Positions 1 through 11,461 of a DNA stretch of 64,000 nt are shown piece by piece. Location: NCBI GenBank assembly GCA_026874595.1, contig CM049322.1, positions 50,505,340 to 50,569,339 of the forward strand, written 5' to 3'. How positions within the stretch are numbered: the first letter of the stretch is position 1; the number at the start of each line of letters is the position of its first letter. This stretch comes from Sipunculus nudus (Eukaryota; Annelida; Sipuncula; Golfingiida; Sipunculidae). The notes beneath the pieces were generated by a model, which was not told the origin of the DNA, did no database searches, and worked only from the letters and a program-made list of their open reading frames with translations. The position numbers and the translations under genes are program-made.

Positions 1-1228
1 ACGCTGTGCATTGATTGCTACTTTATACATCAGGTAAACGTTTGATAACACAGAAGGCACACGGAGAGGATAACGCGTTTATACAAAGTAAATTTTTTAC
101 GTCACCGTCACCGGTGTCAAAAAATACGTCTCACTACAAATGCGTTTCTGCATTCTCCATATTCAGCTTTAAATACCATTAAGTACAGTCTTTATTCATT
201 ATTCAAAAGTTCATATTATTTCCACTGAAACAAAGTCTCGCCCAGTTTCTGTAAGGTCGAGGTTGCCCAGACTTAAAATTGTTATCCCGTTTGGGGCCAA
301 ACATTTCAATTATATGCATTAGAACGCATTTGCAGATGAAAACACACTTGCATCGACACCGGGCATTAATAGTATATATAACTAACGCATGGTATAACAT
401 CCGGACAGGTGAACATACCATGGCAACAGAGGTTAAATAATTATACATTAAATTACGTTAAAAATGGATATAATACAATATGTTACAATTTCAAAAGCAC
501 AAATAAATACATACATATATACATAAGCATGCGCAAGTAGAAACAAAATACACGATTTCTTCTGATCTATCAATTACAAGTATTTATAGATGGAATCCGG
601 TTTAAAATACACTTTGGTACAATGCACTGAACAAAATAAATATGGCGGAACAACGGAAAGCGATATACTGCAGGACAATTATCTAATGCTACCCTTTTTA
701 ATTGATTTTCAGGGAAAAACATATTTGCATTTGAGTTCTAAAGTCAGTAATACTTTTATAGGAATTCTTCAATATCAATAGAGCATATATAGACAAACAA
801 AGGTATATCATGTGTGTAACAATTAATTCAGAAAATGTATGTTTGTGTCTTTTATATTATCATCAATAAATTGTGACAACAATTAAAGCCAGATATTTAA
901 TATGAAGCAAAGATGTGTGATAAGCATTTAAGCATGGGGTTCATATAAATGCTAGGTATAAAATTCTATGTTAAATCTTTATCATTTTATATATAAAAAA
1001 ACGTAAACATAAGATAGGTTTATGGATTTAAAAAAAAGTATAGCATTCGCATCCTCTTAATGCCCGACATGCTCCTTCAAATGTACACACTAACGGAAGA
1101 GACCAAAATAACAATTTATACATTAGAATTAGGAAAATTTATGTCGAATCTCGGACAACCAGGAAAAGAAAGAATCTCACACCGAAAACGAAAATTGGAT
1201 AGGTCGAAATATTTTGCATTCGTCGGAT
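1..1228. other. AT-rich spacer downstream of the ankyrin gene
   Basis: No convincing gene or element was seen. The short open frames here (up to about 80 codons) have no recognisable domains and look like chance. The right part should hold the 3' UTR of the minus-strand ankyrin gene that ends at 1229, but I could not pick a confident poly-A signal. Confidence 0.4.
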
Positions 1229-3028
1229 TTAAGAGATTTTACAACTTCGCTTCAAATGTTTTTTGCTGGTTGGTTTCTCTGGTTTTGGTTTCTGTACTTT
1301 GATTCTGGGCAGTGTAGGCACAGAATCGCCCTTCATCATTGTCTCAGTGTTTGGGAACCAAATACGGTCATTTTCCTTTGGTTCAGAAACGGCCCTTCGG
1401 AGCGGTTTCCTGAGCGTCCTCTCATACTCGCACAGCATACGTACTATTTCGTAGTGGCCGTTCGTAACAGCTAGATGAACTGGTTTCTGACCTTTGGCGT
1501 CGAGCACTTCCGGGTCAGCGCCATGTTTGAGGAGGTACTGAACCACTTCCGGTTTGCCATATCCACAGGCAACATGAAGCGATGTCTCCATTGAAGAATT
1601 TCTCGTATTTAAATCCGCTCCGCTCTGCACTAAAAACCGCATTACATCGAAATTGCCAAGGACCGCCATATGCATTGGAGTATTGCCCTCCTTGTCGTAA
1701 ACATTTAACAAACACCCTTTGAGTACAAGTAAACGTACGTGGTCTAAACATGCTGTGCGGACCGCTAAGTGCAAAGCCGTGTAGCCGTTTTTGTCTGTTG
1801 CGTCTAGTTCACTACCACATGCGATTAACAGAAGCAACATCTCACACGAGCTCCGTCCAGCGGCCACGTGCATCGGTGTCATGTGGTGCAAGTCCGGTGC
1901 GTTTGCGTCGGCGCTAGCCTCTAGTAGTATTCGAGCGATTTGTAGATTTTTACCAAGCACTGCGTAGTGAAGCGGCGTGCGTAATTGCCCGTCACGCGCG
2001 TCTACATACATTCCACAATGCAAGAGCACATTTACAATATCGGAGTTCCCGATAATGCAAGCTAAATGCAGATACGAGTACCCAAATTGGTGCGTAGCGT
2101 GTATGTCAGCCCCCATGTGTAGCAAACATTTCACGATATCCAGGTTTCCGCCAACCACTGCCAGATTCATCAGTGAGTCGCAAAACTCTTTTTCCTCCGC
2201 AAGTGTCAGTTTGGTCAGCAGCAGCATTTGGGGTGGCAGCTTCCGATGTTTCATCACCATGGCTACGGCAGTGTTCCCGGCAAGGTCCTCCATGTTAACA
2301 TCAGCCCCGGCTTTGATTAGTATGTTAGCAGCGTCAACACAGACGAAATTTTCATTCATGAAACAAAAGTGCAGCGGGGTTCTTCCCAACTCATCCTGCT
2401 GGTCTAGCTCTATCCCCTGCTGAACGAAAACCTCAACTAAGCGAGGCAGGTTCCAGTAGCACGCCTGCTGCAGTACTGTTTTTCCATTGCTGTCAGTCTG
2501 GTCTCCATCCGTTATTTCAGCCAGCATCAGTAACAGCCGGTGGGCTTTTTCATCGACACGCTCCAACGTCTCAAATACCATGTGTAGCGGTGTACGCATA
2601 CTCCCGTCTGTAACATTACCATCACTTCCGGCCTCTATGAGCATGCGCACTATCGATTCGTCTTCACTTGCCGCCGCAATATGTAAAGCAGTTCTGCCAT
2701 CTTTGTCTTGTAAATTAACCCCTATTCTTTGTGATAATAACAGCTCTATAAGAGGTATACTGCCGTTTTGTACTGCAATATGTAAAGCTGTCCGTCCGAA
2801 AGAATCCTGTAAGTTTACATCTATGTCCTCACGAAGCAACAGATCGGCTAAATCAAAGCTGTGTTTACTGATAGCTATGTGTAAGGCTGATTGGAGGTCT
2901 TGTGTCACCGCGTTAATGTCAGCACCTAGTTTGATCAGGCATTTTACGGCATCCGTTTGCACATGCGCAGTAGCCACGTGAAGTGGCGTCTTTCCCTGCT
3001 GGTCTTGCAGGTTTACCACGGCAACCAT
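1229..3028 (-). CDS. ankyrin-repeat protein, 599 aa
   Basis: This is a protein-interaction scaffold made almost entirely of ankyrin repeats. About 16 repeats of roughly 33 residues run from about residue 5 to 545. They are marked by successive TPLHVA-like motifs: GKTPLHVA, SALHIA, GRTALHIA (twice), RTPLHMV, GRTPLHFC, YLHLA, RTPLHYA, TPMHVA, YTALHLA, NTPMHMA, TSLHVA and KPVHLA. Repeats 6, 8 and 9 are degenerate. The last 55 residues are rich in Lys, Pro and Arg (ending KKHLKRSCKIS) and could be a nuclear-localisation or binding tail. No kinase, death, SOCS or membrane segment is visible. The ATG at 3028 is chosen because an in-frame TGA lies about 20 bases upstream. The exon probably starts at 3067, after a good acceptor (TTCCTTTCAG), so a 5' UTR intron is likely. 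The first repeat starts almost at the Met, so an unseen upstream coding exon is possible. The partner and pathway cannot be read from the sequence. Confidence 0.88.
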   Translation of the reverse strand: MVAVVNLQDQQGKTPLHVATAHVQTDAVKCLIKLGADINAVTQDLQSALHIAISKHSFDLADLLLREDIDVNLQDSFGRTALHIAVQNGSIPLIELLLSQRIGVNLQDKDGRTALHIAAASEDESIVRMLIEAGSDGNVTDGSMRTPLHMVFETLERVDEKAHRLLLMLAEITDGDQTDSNGKTVLQQACYWNLPRLVEVFVQQGIELDQQDELGRTPLHFCFMNENFVCVDAANILIKAGADVNMEDLAGNTAVAMVMKHRKLPPQMLLLTKLTLAEEKEFCDSLMNLAVVGGNLDIVKCLLHMGADIHATHQFGYSYLHLACIIGNSDIVNVLLHCGMYVDARDGQLRTPLHYAVLGKNLQIARILLEASADANAPDLHHMTPMHVAAGRSSCEMLLLLIACGSELDATDKNGYTALHLAVRTACLDHVRLLVLKGCLLNVYDKEGNTPMHMAVLGNFDVMRFLVQSGADLNTRNSSMETSLHVACGYGKPEVVQYLLKHGADPEVLDAKGQKPVHLAVTNGHYEIVRMLCEYERTLRKPLRRAVSEPKENDRIWFPNTETMMKGDSVPTLPRIKVQKPKPEKPTSKKHLKRSCKIS

Positions 3029-3030
3029 GA

Positions 3031-3053
3031 TGACGTCACAGGGGGCTCACGTG
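3031..3053. promoter_or_regulatory. CRE (TGACGTCA) and E-box (CACGTG) at the ankyrin-gene start
   Basis: A palindromic TGACGTCA (3031-3038) and a palindromic CACGTG (3048-3053) lie directly before the start codon on the minus strand. CREB/ATF and bHLH factors bind these sequences. If the exon begins at 3067 they lie in the 5' UTR, not in a core promoter. Binding is inferred only from the motif. Confidence 0.35.
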
Positions 3054-3121
3054 GATCTTGAAAAGGTCTGAAAGGAATGTAAACAGATACAGTTATTCAC
3101 TCATATGCAAGTGGAGGAGCG

Positions 3122-3129
3122 TATTTATA
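3122..3129 (-). promoter_or_regulatory. possible TATA box of the ankyrin gene
   Basis: On the minus strand this reads TATAAATA, about 95 bases upstream of the ATG. It would place a start site near 3095. This competes with the splice acceptor at 3068-3070, which would put the promoter further away. A TATA match is weak evidence in DNA this AT-rich. Confidence 0.25.
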
Positions 3130-4340
3130 AGCATATTTCGAATTAAATATAACTATCATTCAGCTAACCAATATAGATCAGAGAGTCCAGATCTCATTAA
3201 TATACCGTCAGGCAGGTGCTACACTCGAAATACCTCAATACAAGCCAAGTGGAATATGTGTCTTTGATGGCTACATCATACGTCACCTTTGGGCGCCATG
3301 AAAAGGAGCCTAACACCAACAAATGGTCAAGACCGTAAAAATCATGGCTGTATATTACAGTAGTTATTACTCATGTATCATTTATACAAAATCGAAAAAC
3401 GTGATCCATGATAACCTCCTTATGGGGCGGGTTTTTTTTGTACCTGTAAAGATTTCATTAAAGTCCGTTCATCATTTTTTAAGTGAACCTGATAACAGTC
3501 AAACCAATCAACAACCTAATTGGGAACTGACCATGCACCAGCTATTGGTAAATTTAAACATTGTAGAAATATGTTGAATTAGAAAATGAGTCCGATATCA
3601 CATTTATGTACCTCAAGTTTTTATATACATATACATATTACATGCAAGACCCCGAGTGATTTATCACTGCACGTTATTTTTACAGACAGGTTGTTTCTTT
3701 GATGGAACAAGAAAAGATAGCTCTCACGTAGGCATCTAGCGCCACCTGTTGATTCTCACTGACAGTAATGTTTTATTACAGCCGGCAGCGGGGCACGAGG
3801 CCATTTATATATACAATGTGAGTGGAGCAGCGGGGAGCTTGAAATAGTGGTTACAGGAACAACCCTAACACTGTATCGCTGAACACTGGGATACATGTCA
3901 GCTGTTACAAAGAGAATTTGCATGAGTTTACCGTTTACAAGCACCTGAAAAATTGTGTGCCTTACGTACAACGCCACATTCTCTACCCAGAGGAATTTTG
4001 TGAAGAATACCATATGCCACAAGAGATTTTGCCCCTGGGTTGACGACATTAGATTATGATTTGAAAAGGGAATTTTACTATATTTTTAATTATTTTTTTT
4101 CGATAGAGAGACGTGCAGGCAATCAAACCTAAATGTTTACAATCGCCGAACGATCGAAAGGGCTGTGCCCCCTTCCCGCCCCTCATACCCTCACCTTCTA
4201 CCCTGCAGCCCCCGGTTTTAGACCTCCACCCCCACCCCCGCTACCTCCACCCCATCCTCGCCTCGGATACCCTCAAGTGAGCAGGATCAGGAACAGCTCG
4301 GAAAGGTTATGCAGCTTTCTGACGGTATCACTATTATCAA

Positions 4341-4343
<3 letters not shown>
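3130..4343. other. spacer with a CTCF-core-like site
   Basis: No gene was recognised. The only notable feature is AGCGCCACCTG at 3738-3748, which on the minus strand matches the CTCF core YAGRKGGCRSY. Confidence 0.3.

Positions 4344-4434
<91 letters not shown>
4344..4434. repeat. compound microsatellite (CT)n(TA)n
   Basis: About 60 bases of CT repeat pass directly into about 32 bases of TA repeat. Open frames through it encode only runs of Ser-Leu and Ile-Tyr and are not genes. Confidence 0.95.
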
Positions 4435-4435
<1 letters not shown>

Positions 4436-7400
4436 GTCAAAATTGGTCCTAAAATTATTTTAAATTCATATTAGACCCCATAAAGTATAAATATCTTAAA
4501 ATGGTTACAGTGATCTTATGATGATATATATATATATATGGTATATATATATGTTTGAACGTTTCATTCACACATTTTAAAATATATTTGTTCATTAAGT
4601 TACGCTATTTTAAGCACTGAGTAACTGTAACCCACTTTATAATTCACTAATATCAAACTACATGACAGTATTCAAAATCGGCCTTGCCTCATCATGTTTC
4701 TATCTACCATAAAACTGATATTGAAAATTTTGATTAAAAAAATCATTTTTAACAAGGAGAACACGAGTAAGAGGAAAAAGTTTTCTCGTTGCCCCGATTG
4801 TCAGCCAAGAATTACCCATTAATCCTGGAAGGCACGCACTCACTCCAAACGGGCGTCGTTTGGGTTCGCTGGTTTCAAGATAATTGTATTTGCCCGAAAA
4901 AAAATGTTACCTTGGCTGCTACCGAGCAAATATCTGGCCGAACTTACAGGTTAAAATGTGACAAGTTCCCAAACACCAACGTACTTACAAGGTGTCCGGG
5001 TGAACAATGTTCGGACGCAGCTCGTCCGAAAACCCTATTTTTTGCCAAAAGAGAAACTCGGTAGGTGCTCGGTTACGTGATTTGACTGGGGTTTTAGCGC
5101 GGAATGGTTTCAGGGAGGGACGCTTAACCACAACCATGCAGTCCAGCACCAAAACACTTATTCCGCCACTCGCCAAGGAAAGCATTTGTCGTAACCGTCC
5201 ACAAGTCAGCCACTAATCTTAGTTTAACAAATACACACACGCAGTGTTGGTTATCACACTTTTTATTGTCCAGGTCTAGCACATTGAACTCTCTTCCTGA
5301 TGGTCCAGCTGCACAGTCAATTTTATACAGCCTCGTTATCGAATAACCAAAATACCAAAACACAAACTGCTTTACGGAACGAAGGACAAATTCCTCCAAA
5401 CAAAGTAACTTAGGTATAAAATGGCAATTATATCTGTCCCTCGACATAATAAATTATTTTTTTTATATTTTGCTGGTTATAACTGGTTAAACACTTCGTC
5501 ACAATTTCTAATCCAAGTTAGTAAACTGTCTTGTTTCTTTAATTTTGTAAAACTCTAAATTTACAACACATCGAAGTAACCAATTAAGTACGATTACCGA
5601 AAAGGTTCAAAACAAGTATCATATCAGGCTGGGAAGAATACTGTGGTAGCGGACTCTGACGACATCTTGTGGATAAAAGTAGAACTAAACCACACCGTCG
5701 CACCTGTCTTTCTGTACCTTTTATTTCATTAGATAAATAAATTTATTTTCTAAATTTATTTATCAATAATTGATCATTGATTTTTTTATAAATAATAATA
5801 TCGAGATGCGATCAATGGTGTTACTGCAAATGTTTTATGTCATTTGTATTTCTCTTGCACTCTTCTTATAAAGATAATATTATAATCATGGTTGGTGGTG
5901 GTAGTGAAGAGTATTCTGACCAATTTAAGGGTTACAGAAAAACCAGTGTTTCAGCGTTGTCAGGACTCTTCATTATGGCGGTGACAAACAAAGTCTGCTT
6001 GCTTTAGTTTCCTGTCCAGTACATAGATGTCGCCACTATATGTGGAACGCAGCTTGTCAGTGCTAAAAATGGGTGAGAACCTACAGAAGGCAATAGTTCT
6101 TGACACATTTTAACCTCATGTTTTTCTCTTCTGATAACGTATTATTCCACGAATGGGGAAAGCATTTTATCGCTTGTTGGTTTTAATAGTATTATCTTAT
6201 TTCTTGTTCCTCTTTTTTAATAAAGTCTATGATTTAAACATCCGGCCGGGATGACGTTGGTCTAATTTGGACGGTGTAACCACTGGCTGTACGTGTTAAT
6301 CCGACCGACAGGACTTTCGACTCGCAGTGTCCATCTGTTACCAGCCGCAAAACACCTATTTCTCTATATATGCGTTCACATATATTAATTAATATTTTAA
6401 ATATGTCCATTCCGATTCCTGAAGTGTATTTCACAAAATACAAGATAACCGATTTCTACATTTATAAAGGTATAACTTTAAAAGCATCGATCCTTAGCTG
6501 CACATGTTGTCCATTTCGTTTATATCCACGGGTTGTATTTTTTTACATTGAAGGGGGAGGGGCGACGCTAAAATAGAACAGCTAGACCATTTTTTAATGT
6601 TTTTTCAGTTCCTCGTGGACCGTGTTTACAAAATATTCTAAATAGACAAGCTCATACAGAGGGGCGTTACAAGAACTTTTCTCTGTAGTAATTAGCAGTA
6701 TTTTACATACATTACTATGTATCCAGTGTGATCTAGAAATCACATAAATTGTAATTTTTACAAATAACAATGCAGATGAAAAGATGAATTTAAGGGTTGG
6801 CTTACGGCATTTAAACGTCAATAATATTGCATCTCATGTTGTATATACATGTATGTATATCCGATGTATTGTTATCTGTGCCACCTTTGATGAGGATATA
6901 TTTTCATGAGAGGATGGTTCTGCAAGATGGAGATCCTTAGGTCTATCTGAAACAGGTCTTATTTCACTGGAATTATCTTCAGACATAAGTACATGAAGCG
7001 GATATCATGGTCAGTCGTCCACGTGGGCATTCTCCGCCAATTACTGCTCTGCTATCCTACTTGACCTTACTGACCATAGGCGTGAACCGTATACAAGCTG
7101 ACCAGTGTTTACTGACCAGTGTAAGGCTCATTCGGGATAAATACAGCACAAGACAACCGACCAGTAATGCCTCCTGTATAGCTGCCAGCAATAGAGTTTA
7201 TATACACATGTAAACCTGTTTAACACGTATAGGGGCCTCGTTATGTCAAACATGTCGGTTTATCTTTAGTAGCTTACTGTTGTGGTATACAAACACACAG
7301 ACCACACGCAAGCAGTGTTATCGTTAAGTGTAAATACATTACAAATTATAACTAATACTACCTATTACAACTGTCGTTATAATTACCATTACAGTTTAAT

Positions 7401-9600
7401 CTGCCATTTTAAAAAATGGACTCACACAAATTCTATTTCTAAAACACATACCACGATTATTTGTATATGTATATTAAAAAGGGTATTATAATACTTCAGA
7501 GCTATAGGGGCCAGTGCCTCTATCTGTACCATTGTTAATGAAAATACAATTATCGTTTAAACTACCACTGCTGTACTGAAATACTAATACAAATAATTAA
7601 TACTACCACTAGCATCTGCTATTGCAACTACGGCTCTAACTGCCACTATATATATATATACTTCAGGTTATCAGTAATTATACTCCTAATCTTACCACTA
7701 AACTGCTTTTGAAGTGTGTGTGTGTTTGCGTGTGTGTGTGTGAGGGAGAGAGAGAAAGCCTCATATTCAGAGGCACTACCACTTTTGAAATAAAACTGCA
7801 CCAGATGAACTGCAATCAGAGAAGGCCAAGGACACCTTAAGAAAACATTTGTTATCCATCCGAAATCAGGTAACATCTGGATATAAGCTGTTTGTCCTCT
7901 GTGATTACTTTTCAGCGATTTAGGCTGATAAACCTGTCCGCTGTGATCTTTAAAAAAACTTCGCGATGTGATTACAATTTTTTTTTTTTTTATTTAAAAA
8001 GATACCCTCGCATTTGTAAACATGGTTTCGTGTGATATGTTAAGAATTTACCGACACTAGGCGTTGTATCAAATTCAAACTTTTTAAGTAACGTGATACT
8101 ATGCAGTGATATTCAATATTTACAGCAGGTGTTTATAAACATTTCGGTTTAATTGGTAAGTGATGATAGATACGAGACGATTTGTAACAAAATATCAGAT
8201 AACACTGTTGGGGGAATGCCACGCCATGCACAATACAAAGAGATATGGGAAGCGGCTTCAAGATCAAGGAGGCGGGATAAATCTTGTTAATAGGAGTCTA
8301 AGAAACACAGGACCAAAGACTGATAAATGTGCAAATCAAGCGTGTAGAGGGCTGAGACGTGGAGAGGGAAGAACCAGTATATACATTGTGGATTGTGAAA
8401 ACTTTGCCAACCCTCCACGTGATCGTTTTTCCTTGGCTGAGGTAAATGCGCTCTATAGTGAGTGCTCTCCTAGTTCATAGCTAAACCACCTTATACATTC
8501 ATTGAGTTAGTCTCATGCATATTATGGACCCGTGGTGAGATTTATTATTATAACATTAAGACTTTTGTGGATAAATATGATTTAAACGTATACATGCGAG
8601 TAAAGGGGCTCCATAGGAATATCTATATCATGCATCACGTCACGTATAGGCCAACAATTGAACATAACATCTGTAACCTGCGGTATATAAAAGCACTATT
8701 AATACTAGTATATATGACTCTTAATATTAATATTAATATTAAAATTACACAGATGATATTATAGAGATTCCTGCGTGTGTTACATTCAATTTCTTCTTTG
8801 TTTAACTTCCAAATCCTTAAGTTAAGGAATATAAATGTGTTGGTTTTTTTTTTCACAACAATTATTAGTACAGATATGCATTTTTTCCTGGAAAGCAAAC
8901 CAAAAGCTAAGATTTTATCGGTCTGGGCTGAACTTTTGACATACGGTGATTTAAGATGGCCCCGGCGTGCTTTGCCTGACCGTCGAGACCTTATCTTGAC
9001 CTTAATGACCTTTGGAGTGACGAAAGCGACACCGCGCGCGTGCTATAGATTACCGCTTCCCTTTGGTGATGTCGGCTGATCAATTGACCGCAGATGTCCC
9101 TAATATCGCCACAGCTGCGCCTCGCTCTGAAACCGTGTCCTAATTGGTTACAGGTGTGCTTAATCACCCGAATCTTTACGGTAGCACACATGCGTAGTGT
9201 ATATTTTTGACCTGCGTTGTCTTTATGGTAATAGACCTTGCCTGTTTGACCTGCTCTCGTGGACTGGCCATAACCTACAAAGATTTCGGCATTTGATGTC
9301 TCGCCCCTGTTTAGTTATGTGATACCCGAGCCCTGCAAAAATGGAGACGCGTGTCTGTATAATGTAACGTGGATGTTTTCTGTATAGATAATTCTCATTG
9401 ATCAAAAAAGATACTATTTTTATAATATTATATGATATTATATATTGTTACTAATGTTATTTTAAAATCAGTATCACCATATTATGTACACGAATGATGA
9501 ACTGATACTACTACAGTGTAATGTGTAAACACCATACCTGTTATCTTGAAATCTTGACTCATGTTTTTAATGTATTGGTTATCATAACATGTCTTACGTA
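4435..9600. other. gene-poor AT-rich spacer
   Basis: I saw no gene, RNA or intact mobile element in this 5.2-kb stretch. It holds a short (GT)n tract at about 7713-7742 and several unsupported ORFs. The longest of these is 106 codons at 8160-8480 (plus) and has no recognisable domain. Confidence 0.35.
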
Positions 9601-9695
9601 TGTAGTCGGCGACAAGAGCTCTCTTAGCTTATGTTGTATTTGTTGATCTCAGAAAACCGACTTTAAATAAAACTTATCTTATCTTATCTTATCTT
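9600..9695 (+). repeat. possible LINE 3' tail ending in (TTATC)n
   Basis: The sequence runs through AAATAAA into about five TTATC/CTTAT units. This resembles the short-repeat 3' ends of CR1/Jockey-like LINEs. It abuts the target site into which the LINE at 9711 inserted, so two retroelement events may be stacked. No coding part is seen upstream. Confidence 0.35.
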
Positions 9696-9710
9696 AACTA
9701 CCAATCGAGT
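9696..9710 (+). repeat. left target-site duplication of LINE 1
   Basis: AACTACCAATCGAGT occurs here and again at 15537-15551, exactly bracketing the LINE and its poly-A tail. A perfect 15-bp match is the expected mark of target-primed reverse transcription. Confidence 0.93.
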
Positions 9711-10142
9711 GGGTCCCTGGTGTGCACTCAAGCAGGCAAGAGGTGTGCTCTGAGAGGGGAGAGATTTTTTCATTAATTTGGCAGGTTAAAGGCAAGTAAA
9801 TTCCATAAAAACTTACAGAGAAACACTTTAGGTGCTAAAAAAAGAGATTTGTTTATTTTGGCTTCATATGTGAATTATTTGTGTGGTAAATTAGCAAGTT
9901 AAAATTGGGATAGGGTGGAAAATTTCACTTGGTCATTGTGTTATTGGGTTGACAGTTTTCAATAGGTGCTTTCATTCACCATTGACTACAAGTGGTCAGC
10001 AAGTGCACACCAGGGTGGGCTTTGTTATGGTACCTGAACGCTCTGTGTTATAACATGGTGGCCTGAATGTTCATGGTCAGCTTGGGCCAGTAATATTTTT
10101 CACATGATGTTGTTTAAAGTGCCAAAATGATCTTTGTAAAAT

Positions 10143-10958
10143 ATGCCAAAGGAAGAGTTTAAAAGGACCAGGTCTGATCTTTCTAGCTCCTCATCAGATT
10201 CATCTGTTGTATCAAAAAAGCACAAACGTTTGCCATCACTTAACCTTGATGATAGTGTAATAGAGGACAGTATGGGATCTCTCACAGAGGAACGTATATT
10301 TCAAATGTTAGAAAGTTTCAAAAAAGAAATCTTGACAGAGATAAGAAAATCCATTGTGACAGAAATAGAGGAAACAATAATGGAAAAATGTGTAAAGCCT
10401 CTTGAAAATAAAATAAGTGAACTGGAGAATGTGGTAGTCAGTTTAAAGCAGGAAAACATTGCACTGAAAAACGAATGTGAACAGACAAAAAACATGGCAA
10501 GAGAGGCAAAAATTAATGCTGTGAATAATGAGCAATACTCTAGAAGGTGTAATATTAGGATACTTGGGGTCATTGATAAAGATAAAACTGAGGATACAAG
10601 GAAAGTAGCCATTTCAATTTTTCAAAATAAATTGAATGTAAAGGTAGAAGAAAGATCTATAGATGTGGCACATAGGGTGGGGACACATCGACATGACTCC
10701 GACAGGGCTATTATTGTAAAATTTATGTCTAGGGATGAAAAGCTTTCTGTATTGAAAGCCAGGAAGCAGTTGAAAAATAGCGGAATAATCATAGTTGATG
10801 ATATGTGTGCTGAAATGCAAAAAATGTTTAACAGAGTAAAAAAAGCTCAACGTGTCTCTGATGCATGGACGTGGGATGGGAAGGTGTTTGTCAAAGGGAG
10901 GGATAATAAAGTGTTTAGGGTCAAGTATGGAGATCAGCTGGATGTGGTAATGAAGTAA
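10143..10958 (+). CDS. LINE ORF1 protein, 271 aa
   Basis: This is the RNA-binding chaperone of the LINE, expected to coat the element's RNA in the cytoplasm. A Ser-rich basic N-terminus (about residues 1-35) is followed by a long charged heptad-like helix (about 45-125, coiled-coil trimer region). Next comes an RRM-like domain with RRCNIRILGV (about 133) and DVAHRVG, which resembles the L1 ORF1 RRM signature, and then a C-terminal domain with IIIVDDMCAEMQ. The length is close to that of L1-type ORF1 proteins. The frame is open throughout. The Met at 10143 opens the frame in the usual place after the 5' UTR. Confidence 0.88.
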   Translation: MPKEEFKRTRSDLSSSSSDSSVVSKKHKRLPSLNLDDSVIEDSMGSLTEERIFQMLESFKKEILTEIRKSIVTEIEETIMEKCVKPLENKISELENVVVSLKQENIALKNECEQTKNMAREAKINAVNNEQYSRRCNIRILGVIDKDKTEDTRKVAISIFQNKLNVKVEERSIDVAHRVGTHRHDSDRAIIVKFMSRDEKLSVLKARKQLKNSGIIIVDDMCAEMQKMFNRVKKAQRVSDAWTWDGKVFVKGRDNKVFRVKYGDQLDVVMK

Positions 10959-11461
10959 TCTGAAAGGGCGTTGGAAGTTTGTATTGTTTATACATGAAAT
11001 GAGAATATATTAGAACGCCTTGAACAGATCATAGCTTTCCCTTTTCGTATTAATATAATTATTATTATCATCATTATCAAAATATTATTTTTGGGTGTAC
11101 TGGTCCAAGCTACCAGGTACCACAGTATGTCTTCTGTATATTTATGTCACCTTGTGTTCTGGGTCACTTGTTCGTGTCTTCTATGTGTTTATATGATACT
11201 TGCGACTCAATGTAAAAGTGGTGAAATGATAAAATACACTAAATCTAAACTACATGTTCACCAGTTTGGAAGCATCACATTTTCCCTTTATAATTGGTTA
11301 CAAAGATATTTCTGTAAGCTGAAAATAAGATATTCACACATATATTTAACTTTGTGTTTACAATTATTCATGAACTTATGGATTTATAGAAATAGGTGCA
11401 TGTACCATATTTTATTCCTGTAATAATAGAAGGTTCTACTTCAACAAATGAAATATCAGTG

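Noticed and set aside
2487-2981. 164-codon plus-strand frame opposite the ankyrin gene
   Set aside because: It is the antisense of the ankyrin repeats, and its composition is explained by the repeat codons.
4133-4474. 113-codon plus frame with Pro-rich and Ser-Leu runs
   Set aside because: It is a translation of C-rich sequence and the (CT)n(TA)n microsatellite.
8160-8480. 106-codon plus frame
   Set aside because: It has a true start but no recognisable family, hydrophobic pattern or neighbours; probably chance.
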